64,000 bases of DNA, taken from Bog-793 sp050013835. Its GTDB lineage: Bacteria > Actinomycetota > Acidimicrobiia > Acidimicrobiales > Bog-793. The DNA lies in assembly GCA_050013835.1 (NCBI GenBank), contig JBEKEM010000001.1, forward strand, positions 124,001 through 188,000, in the 5' to 3' direction. Of this stretch, positions 26,540 through 35,373 are shown one piece after another; within the stretch, counting starts at the first letter, position 1; every line of letters begins with the position of its first letter. A model generated the notes under the pieces. It did no database searches. It saw only the letters and a list, made by a program, of their open reading frames with translations, and was not told where the DNA came from. The position numbers and the translations under genes are program-made.

Positions 26540-27220
26540 CTACTTAATCGTCGTGCCGCTGGGGACGACGAAGTCGCTCGCCGGCGGTGAGGACGAGAAG
26601 CCGACCAGTGTTACCGACACTCCCTTCACCGCGGAGTAGGCGAGGACGCCCTTGTCCGTCACGCAGTAGGTCACCTTCTCGCCGTTGTAGGTGGCCGAGA
26701 CGCAGGTCGAAGCCTGACCGGAGAACGTCTTGCTGAAGGTCGTGACGCCCTTAGCGCCCGACTCCAGCGCGGCGACCTCCGGGGCGACGAGACCCGGCTG
26801 GAAGAAGCCAAGTTCCCCGCTTATGGAGGAGTTGGACTTCTCGTGGTAGCACAACGCGTGGCCCGAGACGTTATAGCACTCGTAGGCTGTCTTGCCGATC
26901 TGGATGAAGACGAACGAACCAGCCTTCTCCTGGAAGGCGAGCCTGTAGTCCGGCGGCTTCTGGGCGTAGGAGTAAGTGCCCTTTAGGCTGGAAGTGACCA
27001 GCATGTAGGTCACGCTGAACGTCGCCTTCTCCTCGGCTTTCAACGAGTTGGCGATGGTTTTCACCGAAGAGGAGCCCCCCCCGGGCTTCGGCTTCTTGGG
27101 GGCGACGGAGGTGGCCGAGGCCGCGGTCGCCAGCATTGTGGTGACGCAGAGCACCGCGAGGAGGACGTAACCGGCACGCCGCGTCAATCCCCGGGCGTCA
27201 GACGATGGAACCGTGTGCAT
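26540..27220 (-). CDS. exported protein of unknown function
   Basis: 226 residues. A signal peptide (GYVLLAVLCVTTMLATAASATS) is followed by a Lys/Pro/Gly linker and a beta-rich mature part, which reads like an outer-surface lipoprotein-type beta sheet: FSVTYMLVTSSLKGTYSYAQ, YRLAFQEKAGSFVFIQIG. Four cysteines (YECYNVSGHALCYH, STCVSATY, VTYCVTD) may form disulfides. No lipobox. No named family. ATG 27220 is preceded by GGGGGAAG; GTG 27226 is equally possible. Confidence 0.75.
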   Translation of the reverse strand: MHTVPSSDARGLTRRAGYVLLAVLCVTTMLATAASATSVAPKKPKPGGGSSSVKTIANSLKAEEKATFSVTYMLVTSSLKGTYSYAQKPPDYRLAFQEKAGSFVFIQIGKTAYECYNVSGHALCYHEKSNSSISGELGFFQPGLVAPEVAALESGAKGVTTFSKTFSGQASTCVSATYNGEKVTYCVTDKGVLAYSAVKGVSVTLVGFSSSPPASDFVVPSGTTIK

Positions 27221-27356
27221 GTGCACCACTTCCCCCCGAGAGAATTTCGGGTCTAGAGATCCATGTGGATGCCTAGATGCTAACGGTGTGCAACGAGGCT
27301 CGTGACGTCCCGCACGACGCCGGGCGGGACGCGACACCCGGCGGCGGCGTCCGCGG

Positions 27357-28958
27357 TCAGCCGACCGGGCTCATCCGGGCCGGGTGGCCGGAGAGGCGCG
27401 CGTAGAGCGCCGCCGTCTCGGGGTGCACGCCGCGGAGCGGGTCGCCGTCGATCTCGAGGATGAGGGCCAGGTGGCGCAGCGTCGCCTCGACCCCCGCCCG
27501 ATCGCCCGCCGCGTCGGCGGCCTCCATGAGCAGGCGGTGGAGGCGCTCGTCCCACGGCGTGGCCCGCAGGGCCCGCTGTGCGGCCCAGATGGCGTCGTCG
27601 GGGCGCCCGGCGTCGAGGCAGAGTCCCCCGAGACGGAGGGCGCACTCGACGACAGCGTGCTCGATCTCGGCGGCGAAGCCCTCGAGGACGGTCCACTGTC
27701 CCTGATGGAGATCGAGGAAGGGGCGACCGCGCAGGAGCCCCAGGGCGTGCCGCCACGCCGCGGGGTCCGCTTCCCGGCAGGCGAGGGTCTTGAAACGCTC
27801 CCAGTCCGTCCCGACGTCGGCGATGAGGTGGCGCTCGCCGGACTTGCGCAGGCGTGGCCGGCCGTCGGGCGAGAAGCCGAGCGCGCGGCGCGCCTCGCTG
27901 AGCCGGTTGGCGATCGTCTGGGGCGGCATGCGCCGTTCGGGCCACAGAGCGGTCTCCCACGCTGGGGTCGTCGCGCCTTCGGGATGCATCGCCAGGTAGA
28001 CGACGAGCTCGGTGAGCCTCGGATGACGCTCGAGCGGGAGGGTCGCGCCGCGGACCTCGACCGGTCCGAGGACGGCGACCTCGATCGGGCCAGAGGGCTG
28101 GGTGTACCCGGGAAGTGCGTCGGAGCGGGCGCGGACCGAGGCAGCCGGCGCTGCGACCCGTGGCGGTTCGGGGGCGCGCACGTAGACGGCACAGCGGTCC
28201 CGCCTTCCGGCGACGAGGATTGCCCGTGCCGTCGTGTGCGCCGCGGCGACGACGCAAGCTGAGCCCCGGTGTCGGCGGACGGCGGCGACGAGCCGCTCGA
28301 GGTCGTCGTCGGCGCAGGGCGTGGAGACGAAGACGACGACCGGGTCGGTCGACGCGGCGAGGGCGCCGAATGCCTCGGCGACCGTCGCGACGCGGTCGGC
28401 GTGCGGCGGACCGAGGTCGCCGACGACGAGGACCCGCGCCCGGCGCGACCGGGAGGCCGTGGCGGAGCGGATGGCCGTGTCGATGACCCGCGCGGCATCT
28501 TCGGGGGGCCCGACGACCGACGTGCACCCGGCGGCGATGACGTCGACGAACAGCGTCGCCCCGCCGGCGTTCGGCACGGTGACGAGACAGGCGTCCAGGG
28601 ACTCCGCCGTCCCGCCGGCCGAGGGCGGACCGGAGTCGGCGTCGTAGGGGAGGGTCCAGGCCGCGCGGAGCGTGCCGTCGCCGAGCGGCGGATTCAGGCG
28701 GACGCCGTTGTCGGAGGCGAGGACGAGGTCGCGCCGGGTGAGCTCGTAGACGACGGGTCGCCCGGCACACTCGCCGCTCAACGAGGAGGCGACGAACCCG
28801 AGGATCTCGTCGGCAATCGGCCGGCGTCCGTGCTGCCGTTTCGCGCTGGCGACCGGCCGAGCCCCTTCCCCGGGCCCGGAGCCCGTCTCACGGCATGGCC
28901 CGGCCGATCCGAAGGCGGCGTGTTCCGGCTCGCCGCCCATCGATGCTCCCTCTCGCAT
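27357..28958 (-). CDS. BTAD-domain transcriptional regulator-like protein
   Basis: 533 residues. The N-terminal half (residues 30-270) contains a nucleotide-fold-like segment (ARVLVVGDLGPPHADRV, VVVFVSTPCADDD). Then EVAVLGPVEVRGATLPLERHP opens a winged-helix OmpR-like region, and the last 150 residues are a TPR-like BTAD domain (ECALRLGGLCLDAGRPDDAIWAAQRALRATPWDERLHRLLM in pieces). This matches the C-terminal part of long actinobacterial LysM-BTAD regulators, without their membrane and LysM parts. Start choice among 29033, 28958 and 28940 is uncertain. It is divergent from rimP. Confidence 0.75.
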   Translation of the reverse strand: MREGASMGGEPEHAAFGSAGPCRETGSGPGEGARPVASAKRQHGRRPIADEILGFVASSLSGECAGRPVVYELTRRDLVLASDNGVRLNPPLGDGTLRAAWTLPYDADSGPPSAGGTAESLDACLVTVPNAGGATLFVDVIAAGCTSVVGPPEDAARVIDTAIRSATASRSRRARVLVVGDLGPPHADRVATVAEAFGALAASTDPVVVFVSTPCADDDLERLVAAVRRHRGSACVVAAAHTTARAILVAGRRDRCAVYVRAPEPPRVAAPAASVRARSDALPGYTQPSGPIEVAVLGPVEVRGATLPLERHPRLTELVVYLAMHPEGATTPAWETALWPERRMPPQTIANRLSEARRALGFSPDGRPRLRKSGERHLIADVGTDWERFKTLACREADPAAWRHALGLLRGRPFLDLHQGQWTVLEGFAAEIEHAVVECALRLGGLCLDAGRPDDAIWAAQRALRATPWDERLHRLLMEAADAAGDRAGVEATLRHLALILEIDGDPLRGVHPETAALYARLSGHPARMSPVG

Positions 28959-29148
28959 CTCGCGTCCCCCGTCGGAGGGTCCCTGGACCCCGTCGCGGTC
29001 GTCGATCGGTCCCGCCCGATCTCGCGCCAGCATCGATGGGTGCCGTACCGTTCCTTCTACCGCGTCGGCGCGTTCCCCGCCAGATGAGATCGCGTCGCCG
29101 CCGCCCTCGGGGCCGGAATTGGCCGGGTTCCGGCGACGGTCTGGTTGC

Positions 29149-29154
29149 TATACT
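29149..29154 (+). promoter_or_regulatory. candidate -10 element of the rimP-nusA operon
   Basis: TATACT matches the -10 consensus in five of six positions and is AT-rich in a GC-rich setting. No good -35 is seen at 16-18 bp. It lies about 115 bp upstream of rimP and 34 bp before the leader hairpin, so transcription from here would make a leader containing that hairpin. Confidence 0.5.
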
Positions 29155-29187
29155 TGTGCTGCGGTTTGTCGAACGGAAGGTTGGTCT

Positions 29188-29220
29188 GAACGTGGGCTCC
29201 GCGCCCACGTTCTTGTTTTT
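29188..29220 (+). terminator. intrinsic terminator/attenuator hairpin in the rimP leader
   Basis: GAACGTGGGC, a TCCGC loop and GCCCACGTTC make a perfect 10-bp stem, followed at once by TTGTTTTT. This is the best classical intrinsic terminator in the window. It lies between the candidate promoter and rimP on the sense strand, not after a gene. It may attenuate the rimP-nusA-infB operon. Confidence 0.8.
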
Positions 29221-29267
29221 CGGAGCAGTTCGGTGGTCGGTGGGATTCGACGGTGGCAGCGGGAGAG

Positions 29268-29822
29268 ATGTCGAAAAGGAGAGCGGACGTGGCGAGGAGC
29301 GGGGTGTCGGCAACCGATGTCGCCGACGATCTCGAACGCGCGCTCTCAGCCGTCGTCGGGACCCGCCGTCACGAGCTTGTCGACCTGGAGCTCGCGGGCG
29401 GAATCCTGCGGGTGACCGTCGAGGGCGGCGCCCTCGACCTCGACGAGCTGGCAGAGGTGTCCCGCCTCGTCTCGGCGATGCTCGACGACCGCGCCGACCT
29501 CGCCCCTTTGGGCCGTTACGAGCTCGAGGTCACCAGTCCCGGCGTCGAGCGGCGGCTGCGCCGGCCGGCGCACTTCGTGCGGGCGCTGGAAAAGCGCGTC
29601 GCGGTCCGGACCGTCGCGGGCACACCCGGCGAGCGGCGCCGTGAGGGCACGCTGCGCGCCGCCGACGAGGACGCGATCGTGATTGTTGACGACAACGGCG
29701 CCGAGCACCGGGTCACGTATCCGGCGATCGAGCGCGCCCACACGGTCTTTGACTGGCGCGCCGCCCTCGCCGGCGATCGCGCCAAGGCAGACAGGGCGAC
29801 GACGGGGAGCCAGGCGTCATGA
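29268..29822 (+). CDS. rimP: ribosome maturation factor RimP
   Basis: 184 residues. Needed for 30S subunit maturation. HELVDLELAGGILRVTVEG is the N-terminal domain beta sheet. LGRYELEVTSPGVERRLRRPAHFVRALEKRV, in pieces, is the strongly conserved SPGxxRPL-type region linking to the C-terminal SH3-like barrel. ATG 29268 follows a short purine stretch; GTG 29253 is an alternative. It overlaps nusA by ATGA, so the two are translationally coupled. Confidence 0.92.
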   Translation: MSKRRADVARSGVSATDVADDLERALSAVVGTRRHELVDLELAGGILRVTVEGGALDLDELAEVSRLVSAMLDDRADLAPLGRYELEVTSPGVERRLRRPAHFVRALEKRVAVRTVAGTPGERRREGTLRAADEDAIVIVDDNGAEHRVTYPAIERAHTVFDWRAALAGDRAKADRATTGSQAS

Positions 29823-31147
29823 GCACGACGAATTTCGAGTTCCTCGACGCGCTGCAGCAGATCGCGCGCGACAAGGGCATCGCCGTCGAGACGCTCCTCG
29901 AGGCGCTCGCCAACGCCCTCGTCGCGGCGTACAAGCGCCAGCCGGACGCCGCCGAGGAGGCCTTCGTCACAATCGACTCGGACTCCGGCGAGATCCGCGT
30001 CTACGGCCAGGAGCTCGACGAGGACGGCAACGTCGTCAGAGAGTGGGACGACACTCCGAACGACTTCGGCCGCATCGCAGCCCAGGCCGCCAAGCAGGTC
30101 ATCCTGCAGCGCATCCGCGAGGCCGAGCGCGACCTCAAGTACGAGGAGTACGCCGGGCGCGAGGGCGACATCGTGACGGGGATAATCCAGCAGAGCGACA
30201 ACCGCTACACGCTGCTCGATCTCGGCAAGGTCGAGGCGCTGCTGCCCCAGGCCGAGCAGGTCCCCTACGAGCGCTACGACCATGCCGCCCGTCTGAAGGC
30301 CTACATCGTCGAGGTCCGCAAGACCGCGAAGGGGCCCCAGATCGTCGTCTCGCGCAGCCACCCGGGTCTCATCAAGCGGCTCTTCGAGCTCGAGGTCCCG
30401 GAGATCTCGAACGGCGTCGTCGAGATCAAGGCGTGCGCCCGAGAGCCCGGGCACCGGACGAAGATCGCCGTATGGTCGAACGACCCCAATGTCGACCCCG
30501 TCGGCGCCTGCGTCGGAGCGAGGGGCGCCCGCGTCCGGATGGTGACGAACGAGCTGCGGGGCGAGAAGGTCGACATCGTCCCGTACTCCGACGACCCCGC
30601 CGAGTTCGTGGCCCGTGCCCTCCAGCCCGCCCGGGTGAAGGAGGTCCGCCTCGACGAGGCGACGGGGACGGCGACGGTCATCGTCCACGACTTCCAGCTC
30701 TCGTTGGCGATCGGCAAGGAAGGCCAGAACGCCCGCCTGGCGGCCCGTCTCACCGGCTGGCGGATCGACATCAAGAGCGAGACCCAGCTCGCCGAGGAGG
30801 AGAGCGGCGTCTCGTCGGTCGATTGGGCCGAGGGTGAGTGGGTTCGGAACGACTCGGGCGAGATGGTCTTCCAGCCGGCGGGCGGCGGGGCCCCGATCTC
30901 GATGGCCGAGTGGGCACAGGGCGGAAGCCCGGAGGGTCCCGACGTCCCGGCAACGGAGGTTCCGGCGGCTGAAGCCGGACCCGAGCCCGCCGCCGATGCC
31001 CCCGAGGCACCGGCCGACGGTCGGCCGGAGCCCTCCGCCGAGCCGGCTGACGAGGTGCCCGTCGGCGAGGCCGCGACGCCCGCCGACGAGATGCCAGTCG
31101 ACGTGGCCGCGGCGCCGGCTGACGAGGAGTCGGAGCCAACCCCGTAG
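29819..31147 (+). CDS. nusA: transcription termination/antitermination factor NusA
   Basis: 442 residues. N-terminal RNA polymerase-binding domain (FLDALQQIARDKGIAVETLLEAL in parts), S1 domain (EGDIVTGIIQQSDNRYTLLDLG), then two KH domains with DPVGACVGARGARVRMV and SLAIGKEGQNARLAARLTGW. The last 100 residues form an acidic Pro/Ala/Glu-rich low-complexity tail that does not look like the acidic repeats of E. coli NusA. Starts inside the rimP stop (ATGA). No ylxR homologue is seen before infB. Confidence 0.95.
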   Translation: MSTTNFEFLDALQQIARDKGIAVETLLEALANALVAAYKRQPDAAEEAFVTIDSDSGEIRVYGQELDEDGNVVREWDDTPNDFGRIAAQAAKQVILQRIREAERDLKYEEYAGREGDIVTGIIQQSDNRYTLLDLGKVEALLPQAEQVPYERYDHAARLKAYIVEVRKTAKGPQIVVSRSHPGLIKRLFELEVPEISNGVVEIKACAREPGHRTKIAVWSNDPNVDPVGACVGARGARVRMVTNELRGEKVDIVPYSDDPAEFVARALQPARVKEVRLDEATGTATVIVHDFQLSLAIGKEGQNARLAARLTGWRIDIKSETQLAEEESGVSSVDWAEGEWVRNDSGEMVFQPAGGGAPISMAEWAQGGSPEGPDVPATEVPAAEAGPEPAADAPEAPADGRPEPSAEPADEVPVGEAATPADEMPVDVAAAPADEESEPTP

Positions 31148-31306
31148 CGGTCCGCCGACGGCCGGGCCGAGGCGCCAGCCCGCCCGTCCGATGTCACGGC
31201 GCACCTCGGTGGGGACGGCGCGAGCCGTCGTGTGCGAGGATGGACTGCCGTCGCGCGCCGGGGTACTGGCGCGTCACCTTTGCCGTGAGAAGGGGCTGCA
31301 GGGAAC

Positions 31307-33985
31307 TTGGCCAGGAAGATCCGCGTCTACGAGCTCGCACGAGAGCTCGGCCTCACCAACAAGGAGGCCCTCGACCTCTCGTTGTCGCTCGGCATCGGCG
31401 TGAAGAGCCATTCCTCCTCGATCGAGGACGCCCAGGCGGACCGTGTCCGGCGCAAGGCCGACCGCGAGGGCCTGATCCGGGAGGTCCAACCGGAGCCCGA
31501 GCCCGCCCCCGAGCCGGTCCCGAAGCCCGCCAAGCGCGCGGGGAGCGCGCTTCGCGTCCCCGTCGTCGAGCCCGAACCGATTCCGGAACCGGTTCCCGAG
31601 CCCGTCTCCGCGCCCCAGCCCGCGCCCGAGGTCCACCATGTCGTGCGCAGCCGCCCCGCGTCCGAGCTCGGCGAAGTGCCGCCGGTCCGACCCGCCGTAC
31701 CGAGCCGTCCCGCGACCGCCCGCGAGGCCGCCCCGCTCCGCCCCGCGCCGTCCCGCCCGTCGGCATCGCCCGAAGTTCCGGTGCGACGTCCGCTCACCAG
31801 TTCGACCGGCAAGCCGATCCCGCCCCCACCGGGCCCGCCGCGAGCCGCCGGCCGGCCGATTCCCCCCCCACCGGGGCTGGGATCGTCGGGTGGGTCGCAC
31901 CCCTCGCCCTCAGGTGGATCCCGCGGCGGCGGCTTCGGCGCCCGGTCGGCCCCGGGCGGCGCGCCGCGCACCGGTTTTGGCGGTGGACGCCCCGGTGGTT
32001 ACGGCGGCCGTCCCGGCGGAGGGCTCGGCCAGGGCCGCCCGCCCGGAGCCGGGGGACCGCCTTCCGGCGGCACGCGGGGCGGACCGGGGGGCCGGTCGCG
32101 TACTCCCCAGCGGCGGACCCAGCGCCGGCGTCGCAACGTGGAGGAGCTCGAGCCGATCCAGGTCGCGACGTACGTGCCCTCGAACTCGCCCGTCCCGGAC
32201 CACGAGGTCATCGTCGAGCGGGGCAGCACCCCCCAGGAGGTCGGGCCGAAGCTCAACCGCTCGGCCGGTGACGTCATCCGGTTCCTCTTCCTCCAGGGCG
32301 AGGTCGTGACGGCGACGCAGTCGCTCTCCGACGACATGATCGAGCTGTTCGCCGCCGAGATCGGGGCTCGGGTCACCCTCGTCGACCCGGGCGAGGAGCA
32401 GGAGGCCGCCCTGCAGGCCCGCTTCTTCGCCGACGAGTCGGCCGAGGTCGACCCGGCGATGCTGCGCAGCCGGCCACCGATCGTGACGGTGATGGGGCAC
32501 GTCGACCACGGCAAGACGCTGCTTCTCGACCGGATCCGCAAGACGAATGTCGTCGAGGCCGAGGCGGGCGGCATCACCCAGCACATCGGCGCCTACCAGG
32601 TCGAGCGGGACGGCCAGCGGGTCACCTTCATCGACACGCCCGGCCACGAAGCATTCACCGCGATGCGGGCCCGCGGCGCCCAGGTGACCGACATCGTCGT
32701 GCTCGTCGTCGCCGCCGACGACGGCGTCATGCCCCAGACGGTCGAGGCGATCAACCACGCCAAGGCGGCCGGGGTCCCGATCATCGTGGCGCTCAACAAG
32801 ATCGACAAGGAGGGGGCGGACCCCAACCGCGTCCTCCAGCAGCTCTCCGAGCAGGGCCTCGTGCCCGAGGCCTGGGGCGGTGACACGATCACCGTCGAGA
32901 CTTCGGCGCTGGAGGGGCTGGGCATCGAGGACCTTCTCGACCAGATCGCCGTGCTCTCCGAAGTTCTCGAGCTGAAGGCCAGCCCGGAGATGCCGGCCCG
33001 CGGCGTCGTGCTCGAGGCGAACCTCGACGTCGGGCGCGGCCCCGTGGCGACGGTGATCATCCAGTCCGGGACGCTGCGCGTCGGCGACACGATCGTCGCC
33101 GGCCCGGCGTGGGGCAAGGTCCGGGCCCTCATCGACGAACACGGCGACCAGGTGAAAGAGGCGCTCCCCTCGATGCCGGCCCAGGTGCTCGGGCTCTCCG
33201 AGCCGGCGACCGCCGGCGACGACCTCAGGGCGACCTCGGACCTCGCCATCGCCCGCACGATCGGCGAGGCCCGCGAGCAGCGCCAGCGGTACGCCGGTTA
33301 CGCTCCCTCGCCCTCGGCCCCGGCTTCGGGCGCCAAGCTCGAGGACATCTTCGAGCAGATCCAACGGGGCGAGACGGCGACCCTCAATCTCGTGCTCAAG
33401 GCCGACGTGCAGGGCTCGCTCGAGGCAGTGACCGAGAGCCTGCGCCGGCTGGAGCGCGAGGACGTGAAGGTCGCCTTCGTCCACCGCGCCGTCGGCGGCA
33501 TCACCGAGTACGACGTCCAGCTCGCCGTGGCGGCGGCTGCGACAATCATCGGCTTCAACGTCCGGCCCGACCGGCGGGCCCGCGAGCTCGCCGAGACCCA
33601 GTCGGTCGAGATCCGCACCTACGAGATCATCTACAAGCTCGTTGAGGACATCGAGGCGGCGATGGTCGGCATGCTCGCCCCGGTCTTCGAGGAGGTCGTG
33701 ACGGGCGAGGCCGAAGTGCGCGAGATCTTCCGCGTGCCCCGCGTCGGCGCCGTTGCCGGCTGCTACGTGCTGAACGGGACGATCACGCGCGGCTCCAAGG
33801 TCCGCTTCCTGCGCGAGGGCACGGTCATCTGGAAGGGCGCGATCAGCTCGTTGCGCCGCTTCAAGGACGACGCCCGCGAGGTCCAGTCGGGCTTCGAGTG
33901 CGGCATCGGCCTCACCGACTTCCAGGACCTGCGCCAAGGCGACATCATCGAGACCTACGAAGAACGCGAGATCCCGAGAACCTGA
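31307..33985 (+). CDS. infB: translation initiation factor IF-2
   Basis: 892 residues. The IF2-N segment ARKIRVYELARELGLTNKEAL is at the start. About 230 residues of Pro/Arg/Gly-rich linker follow. The G domain has GHVDHGKT (G1), DTPGHEAF (G3) and NKID (G4), then beta-barrel domains and the C-terminal initiator-tRNA-binding domain. It positions fMet-tRNA on the 30S subunit. The start is TTG 31307 because IF2-N begins there. The 159-bp gap after nusA has no recognisable gene. Confidence 0.97.
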   Translation: MARKIRVYELARELGLTNKEALDLSLSLGIGVKSHSSSIEDAQADRVRRKADREGLIREVQPEPEPAPEPVPKPAKRAGSALRVPVVEPEPIPEPVPEPVSAPQPAPEVHHVVRSRPASELGEVPPVRPAVPSRPATAREAAPLRPAPSRPSASPEVPVRRPLTSSTGKPIPPPPGPPRAAGRPIPPPPGLGSSGGSHPSPSGGSRGGGFGARSAPGGAPRTGFGGGRPGGYGGRPGGGLGQGRPPGAGGPPSGGTRGGPGGRSRTPQRRTQRRRRNVEELEPIQVATYVPSNSPVPDHEVIVERGSTPQEVGPKLNRSAGDVIRFLFLQGEVVTATQSLSDDMIELFAAEIGARVTLVDPGEEQEAALQARFFADESAEVDPAMLRSRPPIVTVMGHVDHGKTLLLDRIRKTNVVEAEAGGITQHIGAYQVERDGQRVTFIDTPGHEAFTAMRARGAQVTDIVVLVVAADDGVMPQTVEAINHAKAAGVPIIVALNKIDKEGADPNRVLQQLSEQGLVPEAWGGDTITVETSALEGLGIEDLLDQIAVLSEVLELKASPEMPARGVVLEANLDVGRGPVATVIIQSGTLRVGDTIVAGPAWGKVRALIDEHGDQVKEALPSMPAQVLGLSEPATAGDDLRATSDLAIARTIGEAREQRQRYAGYAPSPSAPASGAKLEDIFEQIQRGETATLNLVLKADVQGSLEAVTESLRRLEREDVKVAFVHRAVGGITEYDVQLAVAAAATIIGFNVRPDRRARELAETQSVEIRTYEIIYKLVEDIEAAMVGMLAPVFEEVVTGEAEVREIFRVPRVGAVAGCYVLNGTITRGSKVRFLREGTVIWKGAISSLRRFKDDAREVQSGFECGIGLTDFQDLRQGDIIETYEEREIPRT

Positions 33986-34036
33986 TCGATGGTCGGCCCT
34001 GCCGGCTGGCGGGGGCGAGACAGGAGATGGACGAGG

Positions 34037-34423
34037 ATGCGCCGCCGCGGCCCTGCACGGCCCTACCCACGGCTCGCCCGCGTGAACGCGCTCGTCCACG
34101 AGGTGCTCGCCGAGGAGATCGAGCGTCTCGGCGACGCCGATGAGCGGCTCGCCCTCCTAACGATCACCGACGTCGTCTGCGCGGCCGACCTGTGCCACGC
34201 GGTCGTCTACGTCGCCTCGCTCACGCCCGATGCGCATCTCGCGCTCGAGGAGCGCCGGCGGCACCTCCAGCGGGTCATCGCATCCCAGGCGCGGCTCAGG
34301 CGCACGCCGACCCTCAGCTTCGCTGTCGACCCGGCGATCGTCGGGGGTGACCGGATCGAGGAGGCGTTGCGACGGGCGAAGGTCGCGAAGGAGGCCGGGG
34401 CCCCACCGGAGGAGGGGTCCTGA
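34037..34423 (+). CDS. rbfA: 30S ribosome-binding factor RbfA
   Basis: 128 residues. RPYPRLARVNALVHEVLAEEIERL starts the KH-like fold, followed by ITDVVCAADLCHAVVYVASL and the LRRTPTLSFAVDPAI segment, equivalent to the usual R-x-P-x-L-x-F-x-D motif. It helps mature 16S rRNA 5' end during cold and normal growth. ATG 34037 has AGGAG upstream. The stop TGA overlaps a CTG that probably starts truB. Confidence 0.9.
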   Translation: MRRRGPARPYPRLARVNALVHEVLAEEIERLGDADERLALLTITDVVCAADLCHAVVYVASLTPDAHLALEERRRHLQRVIASQARLRRTPTLSFAVDPAIVGGDRIEEALRRAKVAKEAGAPPEEGS

Positions 34424-35361
34424 CGCCGGCGGGCTCCGCGGGCGCCCCGCGCCGGGGCCCGGGCCCGGACGGGTTCGTCGTCGTCGACAAACCGGCCGGC
34501 TGGACCTCGCACGACGTCGTCGCCAAGGTCCGCGGGATCCTGGCCGAGAAGCGCTGCGGGCACGCCGGGACGCTCGACCCGGACGCGACCGGCGTCCTCG
34601 TCATCGGGGTCGGCCGGGCGACGCGCCTGTTGCGTTTCGCGACCTCGCTCCCCAAGTCCTACGTCGGCGAGGTCGTGCTGGGGATGACGACCTCAACGCT
34701 CGACGCCTCCGGGACGGTGACCGGGACGTTCGACATGGCCGCCGTCACACCCGACCAGGTGCGGGCCGCGACGGGGAGTCTCACCGGGAGGATCCAGCAG
34801 GTCCCGCCGATGGTCTCGGCGGTGAAGGTCGGCGGGCGGCGCCTGCACGAGCTCGCCCGCGCCGGCGTCAACGTCGAGCGCGCCCCGCGCGCGGTCGAGG
34901 TCTTCTCGTTCGAGGTCGACCCCACCGGCGACCCGGTGGTGTACGCGGTGAGGATCGAGTGCTCCTCGGGCACCTACGTTCGGGTGCTCGCGGCCGACCT
35001 GGGGACCGCCCTCGGTGGCGGCGCCCACCTGCGGGCGCTGCGGCGTACGGCGGTCGGGGGATTCTCCGTCGCCGAGGCGGTGCCGCTCGACCACCTCGGC
35101 GCGGGCGACCTGCGTCCGATGGCCGGGCTCGTCGCGCACCTGCCGTCGGTCGTCGTCGGGGCGGCGCTCGCCGAGGAGGTCGCGCACGGCCGCGTGATCT
35201 CGCGCCAGGCAGTCGGCGCGACCGGTGACGGGCCGTGGGCCGTCGCCGACGAGGACGCGCGGCTCCTTGGTGTCTACGAGGCCCATCCCGCCGACCGGAT
35301 GAAGCCGATCGTCGTCGTTGCCACGGCGCGACCGGGTGGGGGCGCACACCCCGGCGAGTAG
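34420..35361 (+). CDS. truB: tRNA pseudouridine(55) synthase TruB
   Basis: 313 residues from CTG 34420. DGFVVVDKPAGWTSHDVV and GHAGTLDPDATGVLVIGVG are diagnostic; the catalytic Asp of GTLDP is residue 53. YVGEVVLGMTTSTLDASG and CSSGTYVRVLAADLG follow. It makes the universal pseudouridine in the T-loop. The first ATG/GTG/TTG in this frame is TTG 34630, which would remove the catalytic Asp. The only credible start is CTG 34420, which overlaps the rbfA stop (CTGA) and follows GGAGGAGG at 34409-34416. Confidence 0.93.
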   Translation: MTPAGSAGAPRRGPGPDGFVVVDKPAGWTSHDVVAKVRGILAEKRCGHAGTLDPDATGVLVIGVGRATRLLRFATSLPKSYVGEVVLGMTTSTLDASGTVTGTFDMAAVTPDQVRAATGSLTGRIQQVPPMVSAVKVGGRRLHELARAGVNVERAPRAVEVFSFEVDPTGDPVVYAVRIECSSGTYVRVLAADLGTALGGGAHLRALRRTAVGGFSVAEAVPLDHLGAGDLRPMAGLVAHLPSVVVGAALAEEVAHGRVISRQAVGATGDGPWAVADEDARLLGVYEAHPADRMKPIVVVATARPGGGAHPGE

Positions 35362-35373
35362 CGTCGGGGCCCG

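Noticed and set aside
31148..31306. Possible ylxR gene between nusA and infB, as is common in other genomes
   Set aside because: None of the three plus frames shows the RxCxxCR-type YlxR pattern; the gap appears noncoding.
31900..32120. GC-rich repetitive stretch inside infB
   Set aside because: It encodes the Gly/Pro/Arg-rich linker of IF-2, typical of actinobacterial IF-2, not a DNA repeat or CRISPR.
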